Origin: a virus
IMG/VR virus record: IMGVR_UViG_3300032116_012984
Span: 1-36,478 of that record
Length of the DNA stretch: 36,478 bases
Direction: 5' to 3' (one strand)
The notes beneath the pieces are model-generated. The model was not told where the DNA came from and did not search any database. It saw only the letters and a program-made list of their open reading frames with translations. The translations under genes were made by a program, and so were the position numbers. Of the stretch, positions 31,684-36,478 are shown in pieces. Within the stretch, counting starts at the first letter, position 1. Every line of letters begins with the position of its first letter.

Positions 31684-32386
31684 GTTATACATTTTTGGAG
31701 ATAGCTATAGCACACCAGGATTCTGCGTCGAGCCCAAAGACTCGTGGTGGGGACTGTTGGCCAACAAACTTAACATTGAAGGTGTTGAAAACTTTAGTTG
31801 GCCCGGCAACAACATAGACAGTATTGCGCATATCATTGTTGCCAACGCAAATTTATTTAACCAGGATGATTACATAGTCATTGGTGTGCCGCCTATTGAG
31901 CGACTCACTGTGTTTGAAAATGATGCTACATCAAAACTGTATACCAAGTTTGACAATAAGTTACACGAAGTAGCAAAACCACAAGTTCCTTGTCATGGCG
32001 GACTAAAACAATTGACTCGCCACCAGCTTGGTAGACAAGAAATTGATCAGTGGAATCGCAGTTGGCAAGAAGCACAGATACTACGTCAACTAATAACTTT
32101 GATTGCGTATCTAGAAAAAATTACCAACCGTATACTGATACTAAACTTGTCTGAGCCCTTTCAGCCAATCACAGGATGGGTCACTCTGAATAGTGTACAA
32201 AAACAAGCATACAGCGATCCACGAATACTGATAGATCATGATACTTACTATTCTGTGAACTACAACGTAAATCAACCAGCAGATTTTGAAACTCATGCTT
32301 GGTTTGGTCATCAGGGCGCGGCAGGTAATCACCATTGGTTCGTCACGTCGCTATTGCCCAAACTAAAAGAGATAAAATGGATTTAA
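31676..32386 (+). CDS. SGNH-like hydrolase 3, divergent
   Basis: A 236-residue protein. LYIFGDSYSTPGF is an intact GDS block I with catalytic Ser, FSWPGNNIDSIAH is block II-like, and IVIGVPPIERL replaces block III. The C-terminal His-rich HAWFGHQGAAGNHHWF is a candidate for the catalytic His region. It is less similar to hydrolases 1 and 2 than they are to each other. AAGGA supports ATG 31676 inside the end of the primase gene. A role on glycans or lipids is inferred from the family only. Confidence 0.65.
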   Translation: MSKLYIFGDSYSTPGFCVEPKDSWWGLLANKLNIEGVENFSWPGNNIDSIAHIIVANANLFNQDDYIVIGVPPIERLTVFENDATSKLYTKFDNKLHEVAKPQVPCHGGLKQLTRHQLGRQEIDQWNRSWQEAQILRQLITLIAYLEKITNRILILNLSEPFQPITGWVTLNSVQKQAYSDPRILIDHDTYYSVNYNVNQPADFETHAWFGHQGAAGNHHWFVTSLLPKLKEIKWI

Positions 32387-32435
32387 AAATCACAGCCTCA
32401 AAGATTAAACTCATAGATACAACGAGAGAACACAC

Positions 32436-33845
32436 ATGAAAGACTATTCAGTAGAAGTACAACGACTATTCTTAGAGATCATAATGCAAGACGCACAGAG
32501 TTTTGTGCGAGTGCAAAATATCTACAACGAAGAAAACTTTGATCGTAGCCTGCGTTCAGCGGCTAAGTTTATAAAAGAACATGCGGACAATCATAAGACT
32601 CTGCCAGATCGCAGACAGGTATCGGCTGTTACTAATATTTCCTTACAAGAGATTCCAGATTTAAATGACGGTCACCTTGACTGGTTTATGGAAGAGTTTG
32701 AAGCATTCACCCGTAGACAAGAACTAGAACGTGCTATTCTTAAGTCGGCAGACTTGCTGGAAAAAGGCAATTTTGATCCTGTAGAGAAACTGATCAAAGA
32801 TGCAGTACAAATTAGTTTGACCAAAGATCTAGGAACAGATTACTTTGACGATCCACGCAGTCGACTTATGGCGCTGAAAAACAACAATGGGCAAAACTCC
32901 ACAGGTTGGCCTGCCTTGGATCGATTGTTGTACGGTGGATTTAATCGTGGCGAACTACAGATTTTTGCTGGTGGTTCGGGCTCGGGCAAGAGTTTGTTCA
33001 TGCAGAACCTGGCAGTGAACTGGGCACAGGCCGGACTCAATGGCTGTTATCTCACCCTGGAACTCAGTGAAGGTTTGTGTAGTATGCGTATTGACTCCAT
33101 GATGACCAATACATCCAGCAAGGAAATCTTCAAAGACATTGACACAGTGGAAATGAAAGTGAAGATGATGCAGAAGAAGTCCGGGGCTTTACAAATCAAG
33201 TACATGCCAGCCCAATCAACTGTAAATGACATTCGTGCATACTTAAAAGAACTGCAAGTTAAAACAGGCAAGCGTGTGGACTTTTTGTGTGTGGACTACT
33301 TAGACTTGATCATGCCTGTGAGCGCCAAAGTCAGTCCCAATGACTTGTTTGTCAAAGACAAGTATGTTTCGGAAGAACTGCGTAACTTGGCCAAGGAGCT
33401 CAATGTGTTGTTTGTCACAGCTAGTCAGTTGAACCGTGCGGCCGTGGAAGAAATTGAATTTGACCACAGTCATATATCAGGCGGTATTTCAAAGATCAAC
33501 ACAGCAGACAACGTGTTTGGTATCTTTACATCAAGAGCCATGCGTGAACGTGGGCGTTATCAGATACAGTTAATGAAAACTCGATCCAGTGCAGGAGTAG
33601 GACAAAAGGTTGACTTAGAGTTTGATCTTGAAAGTCTGCGCATCAGAGACCTCGGCGAGGATCAGCAACAGAGTTCGGGTTTTGTCAAGAAGCCCAGCAT
33701 CTATGATTCTATCAAAGCTCGTAGTCAAGTAGCGGTAAAATCTGATGAAACCATAGATGATGACACCGGCGAAGTGGCCAAGATATCAGCATCAATAGAC
33801 AGTTCAAAATTAAAAGACTTACTCAAACAAGTCAAGACCAATTAA
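32436..33845 (+). CDS. 41: Replicative DNA helicase (gp41-like, DnaB fold)
   Basis: A 469-residue protein, near T4 gp41 (475). The N-terminal helical domain (1-150) precedes the RecA-like core with Walker A GGSGSGKS at 179-186, then LTLELSEGLCSMRIDSMMT, a Walker B-like FLCVDYLDLIMP, FVTASQLNRAA and the late arginine-containing LMKTRSSAGVG. It is the hexameric 5'-3' helicase of the fork and works with primase gp61 to form the primosome. ATG 32436 follows GAGAG. Its stop overlaps the convergent radical-SAM gene by 27 bp. Confidence 0.95.
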   Translation: MKDYSVEVQRLFLEIIMQDAQSFVRVQNIYNEENFDRSLRSAAKFIKEHADNHKTLPDRRQVSAVTNISLQEIPDLNDGHLDWFMEEFEAFTRRQELERAILKSADLLEKGNFDPVEKLIKDAVQISLTKDLGTDYFDDPRSRLMALKNNNGQNSTGWPALDRLLYGGFNRGELQIFAGGSGSGKSLFMQNLAVNWAQAGLNGCYLTLELSEGLCSMRIDSMMTNTSSKEIFKDIDTVEMKVKMMQKKSGALQIKYMPAQSTVNDIRAYLKELQVKTGKRVDFLCVDYLDLIMPVSAKVSPNDLFVKDKYVSEELRNLAKELNVLFVTASQLNRAAVEEIEFDHSHISGGISKINTADNVFGIFTSRAMRERGRYQIQLMKTRSSAGVGQKVDLEFDLESLRIRDLGEDQQQSSGFVKKPSIYDSIKARSQVAVKSDETIDDDTGEVAKISASIDSSKLKDLLKQVKTN

Positions 33846-34901
33846 ATCACACAACTCAGGTAGGTAGTTTTTGATACTGATACCTTTGAGATTGTCTTGT
33901 CTTTTTATCTGTTTTAAAAATTCTTCAAAATTGCTTTGATCAGTTTCACTGTGGACTTCACCTATATAGGTATCGTAGTCCACAGGATTGAGAACTGTTT
34001 TTAAATGTTGTTTGACATGAACAGGCAATGCACGTGGCTGTAACCATGCTGGATGATAGATGGGATTGTTGGCATATTCTATTTTTTGTTCCGCAAACCA
34101 AGCCACAGTTTGATTGTGATACAACACATTGAGATTGCTCAGTGTATAATTTGCTGAAACAAACGTAGTAAGTTCTCGGAAAAACTTTAAATTTGGTTCT
34201 AACAAAGACCAATCCAATGGATATCGCACATATTCAAACACAGGCCCAGTACCATCAATGCTGACGCAAAAATTAAGATTTTTAAATTTTGACAAAATCT
34301 TTTTATATTCGTCCGACAGAGCCACGCTGCCATTGGTCACCATGCTGATAAAGCATCGATCATTGCCCAGTTCCAGCAAGCGTTCTAATACTTGGAAATT
34401 CTTTTTTTCATACAAGGGTTCGCCGCCCAACAGAGTCAAGGTCACCAAGCTGGAGAAATCTATTTCACTGTAGACCTTGTCAAGATCAATGAATTGATAT
34501 TTCTTCATGCCTAATTTGGGATTTTCTTTGTAATCCAATTTTGCCCAACTGCTACTAGCTCCTGCGTTACAACTCACACAAGCGGCATTACAAGTGTAAC
34601 TGGTCATCATCTTGAGCATCAAGGTTTTTTCCAGCCCTTGTGCGGCGTCCTGTTTGATAAACTGCAAATCTCTATCCCAATACCAATCCAGAGCGGCATT
34701 TTTTAACTGTCGATCACTGGTCAGCCCTTGATCTTCGAGATTCCAGCATTTCTGGCATTCCGCAGGGCGTTTGCCCGCGAGCATTTCCTGCTGTATTTTT
34801 TTGATATCATACTGCTTGGGCAATAGACAACAGTGAGTATCAATGCGATTAGTCCAGTTTAATTCCCGTCCAAACCAAGGTAAAACACAAAAATTGTTCA
34901 T
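33819..34901 (-). CDS. Radical SAM protein 3 with N-terminal twitch/SPASM-like Cys set
   Basis: A 360-residue protein. The N-terminal Cys set is FCVLPW (4-9), CC at 24-25 and CQKC at 49-52. The radical-SAM motif is CNAACVSC (104-111), followed by NAGASSSW. GGEPLYEKKNF is the SAM-binding segment, and FCVSIDGTGPVFEYVRYP matches the equivalent block of radical-SAM protein 2. Its end (LKGISIKNYLPEL) also resembles the end of protein 2 (YRGLDFNKTFPEL). It is a minus-strand cassette with its own late promoter 4 nt before the ATG and no ribosome site. Substrate unknown. Confidence 0.88.
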   Translation of the reverse strand: MNNFCVLPWFGRELNWTNRIDTHCCLLPKQYDIKKIQQEMLAGKRPAECQKCWNLEDQGLTSDRQLKNAALDWYWDRDLQFIKQDAAQGLEKTLMLKMMTSYTCNAACVSCNAGASSSWAKLDYKENPKLGMKKYQFIDLDKVYSEIDFSSLVTLTLLGGEPLYEKKNFQVLERLLELGNDRCFISMVTNGSVALSDEYKKILSKFKNLNFCVSIDGTGPVFEYVRYPLDWSLLEPNLKFFRELTTFVSANYTLSNLNVLYHNQTVAWFAEQKIEYANNPIYHPAWLQPRALPVHVKQHLKTVLNPVDYDTYIGEVHSETDQSNFEEFLKQIKRQDNLKGISIKNYLPELCDLIGLDLFE

Positions 34902-34905
34902 GATC

Positions 34906-34913
34906 TATTTACG
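34906..34913 (-). promoter_or_regulatory. Late promoter for radical-SAM gene 3
   Basis: The minus strand reads CGTAAATA, then 4 nt, then ATG at 34901. This is the shortest promoter-to-start distance in the window, and no ribosome site is present. Confidence 0.6.
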
Positions 34914-34932
34914 GGATTACATACACCACATC

Positions 34933-34940
34933 GATAAATA
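34933..34940 (+). promoter_or_regulatory. Late promoter for the 34961 gene
   Basis: GATAAATA, 20 nt before the ATG at 34961, leaving room for a short leader with AAAGG and AGGA elements. Confidence 0.6.
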
Positions 34941-34960
34941 TATTACAAAGGTTTAGGATC

Positions 34961-35209
34961 ATGCAAAAAAAGACCCGTAGTATATTAGAAGAACTGGATG
35001 CCATGTACATCGATCGCGATCGCAGACACGTGATCGAAAATCGTGCCAGCAATATCATTGCCAGCGCCATACGACTACTAGAGCAGATCGAACAGACCTA
35101 CGATGTTGAGCAGTCTGAAAATCTACAACGAAAGTTGATCAACGCCATAAAGATGCGTGATCCATCAAAATTCACACGCACAGTAAGGCGCACTGATGAA
35201 AATTCATGA
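34961..35209 (+). CDS. Small helical protein of unknown function
   Basis: An 82-residue, strongly charged, alpha-helical protein with a heptad-like pattern in IIASAIRLLEQIEQTYDVEQSEN (two segments), suggesting a short coiled coil or dimer, and a basic C-terminus. No enzyme motif. It has its own late promoter and an AGGA ribosome site, and overlaps the next gene by 14 bp. Late expression and coupling to the nucleotidyltransferase-like gene suggest the two act together, possibly in virion assembly; this is inference. Confidence 0.75.
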   Translation: MQKKTRSILEELDAMYIDRDRRHVIENRASNIIASAIRLLEQIEQTYDVEQSENLQRKLINAIKMRDPSKFTRTVRRTDENS

Positions 35210-36478
35210 TATATTTCGAGAAGGGCTACTGTCAGATTTACGAGCGATCGGACAAACAGCTCAGCGTGATGTTTGGGGCGGCCCACAGCCTGCAGAGCTA
35301 GGCCGGGATCCCAGGCAATGGGCACAGGCCATATCCAAAGCTGCCGCAGGAGCCCGCCAAAATGCTAATGTATTGCCCATAGCCGATACTTTCACCAAGG
35401 CCTGGGACACATTGGCTCGTAAAATCAATGATTCCAAGGGCCCTGGCGAAGCCATGGATCTAGCAGAATATCAAAAAACATTTGCGGCCTGGTTGGCTCG
35501 TGAAACAAAGACCAAACCCAACATGGCACAGATACAGGCCATGATCACAGCCACCGACCCAAAATTGGTGCGAGACTACATGGTTGCACATTTTATTCCT
35601 CAGTATCAACGAGTCATGACCAATCCAGTGTACACCATACCCGATGGTCACCGAGAAAAAGGCATATTCATTGCGGCCAATGGGCAACGGTCTGAAGTTG
35701 AGTACGAGTGGGATTCTACCACCGCTGCCTTTGTGGATCCTGTGACAGGAGACCGAGCCGGTGCACGACAGATGTCAAGCATGATAGCATCCGCCATGGA
35801 AAAAGTCACAAGAGGTTCCGCCCAACCCGAAGTTGACATGGATGATCTTGGTCGTGCCGGAGTCTCTGAAAGTCAAACTTTGCGACGTGCTATGTTGGCA
35901 GAAGGTGGCAATGTGTTTAAGGATGCTGATGGCAACCCAATGACACAGCGTATCAATCAAAGCGACATTCCAGCCACTGTGATGTGGTTAGAACAACTGA
36001 TTGGCATAGACTTGCCACGAGAACGTTGGTTAGGGTCAACAGGCAAAGTTCCTACATCGGGCGATCTTGACATTGCCATTGATGCCAATGAAATCTCCAA
36101 AGAACAAATGGCCGCACGTCTCACACAGTGGGCGCAGAGTCACGGACTTGATCCAAAGCAATATGTAAAAAAAGCAGGAGAAGTACATCTACGCACACCC
36201 ATAGCTGGTGATCCCAAACGTGGATTTGTGCAAACAGACTTTATGTTCTTGCCCAATGTTGACTGGGGAACATTCTTCTACAATCAAGGCGCTGACACTG
36301 CTTACAAAGGGCTGGTACGTGCTGTGTTAATGAGTAGCATAGCCAAAACCGTGGGCCTTAAAGTTGGTATCAACGGTATGTTTGACCGCAAAACCAACAA
36401 GCTATTGAGTCAAGATCCTGATGCAGTGGCCAAGGCCATACTGAACAAACGAGCCACACGCAAAGACCTGTCCACAGT
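35196..36478 (+). CDS. Nucleotidyltransferase (Pol beta-like)-motif phage protein, 3' truncated
   Basis: At least 427 residues; the frame stays open to the window end. The C-terminal part has GST (280-282), then GDLDIAID with two metal-type Asp (290 and 292), and a later QTDFMFLPN supplying a third Asp (348). This is the hG[GS]...DxD...D pattern of the Pol beta nucleotidyltransferase superfamily. The first 270 residues are a large domain rich in Ala, Gln, Asp and Met with no motif I recognise. It may transfer a nucleotide to a protein or RNA, or be a structural protein that kept the fold. TAAGG upstream supports ATG 35196, which lies inside the preceding gene. Confidence 0.6.
   Translation, partial: MKIHDIFREGLLSDLRAIGQTAQRDVWGGPQPAELGRDPRQWAQAISKAAAGARQNANVLPIADTFTKAWDTLARKINDSKGPGEAMDLAEYQKTFAAWLARETKTKPNMAQIQAMITATDPKLVRDYMVAHFIPQYQRVMTNPVYTIPDGHREKGIFIAANGQRSEVEYEWDSTTAAFVDPVTGDRAGARQMSSMIASAMEKVTRGSAQPEVDMDDLGRAGVSESQTLRRAMLAEGGNVFKDADGNPMTQRINQSDIPATVMWLEQLIGIDLPRERWLGSTGKVPTSGDLDIAIDANEISKEQMAARLTQWAQSHGLDPKQYVKKAGEVHLRTPIAGDPKRGFVQTDFMFLPNVDWGTFFYNQGADTAYKGLVRAVLMSSIAKTVGLKVGINGMFDRKTNKLLSQDPDAVAKAILNKRATRKDLST

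Noticed and set aside
31852-31858. Minus-strand TTAAATA in the third SGNH gene
   Set aside because: No minus-strand gene begins nearby; probably coding coincidence.
1-36478. tRNA genes, CRISPR arrays, insertion sequences, integrase or attachment sites
   Set aside because: None seen on reading through; the region is packed with phage genes and no repeat array or cloverleaf was noticed.

Overview
The window is 36.5 kb of a tailed double-stranded DNA phage of the T4-like (myovirus) type, most likely a lytic phage of a Gram-negative, sigma70-using host. The evidence is a near-complete T4-type replication and recombination set: gp17 large terminase, gp32 ssDNA-binding protein, UvsX, UvsY, UvsW, gp61 primase with zinc site and Toprim, gp41 helicase, and a probable gp62 clamp-loader subunit. 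T4-like late promoters (TATAAATA/CTAAATA) stand in front of many genes. Gene packing is very tight, with TAATG and ATGA overlaps. I saw no rRNA, tRNA, CRISPR array, insertion sequence or integrase. Family calls come from motifs read by eye; no database search was possible.

Layout. 1-7.2 kb: end of a structural gene, a secreted-type NUC nuclease, an HNH protein, the terminase, a large conserved unknown, two convergent 2OG-oxygenase-like genes and gp32. 7.3-11.2 kb: radical-SAM protein 1, UvsX, a third 2OG-oxygenase-like protein, a small acidic protein and UvsY. 11.2-20.4 kb: a 12-gene sugar and methyl-transfer island with GT-A, GT-B and GT25 glycosyltransferases, class I methyltransferases and a cytidylyltransferase-cupin fusion; it has strand switches and two palindromic late promoters. 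20.4-22.4 kb: a small probable structural gene with a structured leader, a strong terminator, three tandem sigma70 promoters and an AAA+ ATPase. 22.4-28.2 kb: radical-SAM protein 2, UvsW, a methyltransferase, a probable gp62, a zinc-finger protein and a miniature PolIII-alpha-like protein. 28.2-36.5 kb: a structural protein, three SGNH-like proteins interleaved with primase, helicase, radical-SAM protein 3, a small coiled protein and a nucleotidyltransferase-like protein cut by the window end.

Expression logic. Early genes (AAA+ ATPase, radical-SAM 2, gp32) have sigma70 promoters with 17-18 bp spacers. Late genes have a TAAATA box. In seven cases the start codon lies only 4-9 nt downstream of that box with no Shine-Dalgarno, so T4-type initiation would give leaderless or nearly leaderless mRNAs. 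Other genes have ordinary AAGGA sites. All minus-strand genes sit in cassettes whose 3' ends overlap the preceding plus-strand gene by 4-35 bp.

Best candidates for something undescribed: the seven leaderless late starts and palindromic bidirectional late promoters; the 189-residue protein that follows the PolIII-alpha palm and fingers motifs in order with all three catalytic Asp positions; and the recurring sets of three (three radical-SAM proteins, three 2OG-oxygenase-like proteins, three SGNH-like proteins) beside a large glycan island, which together suggest a virion or cell-surface modification programme.
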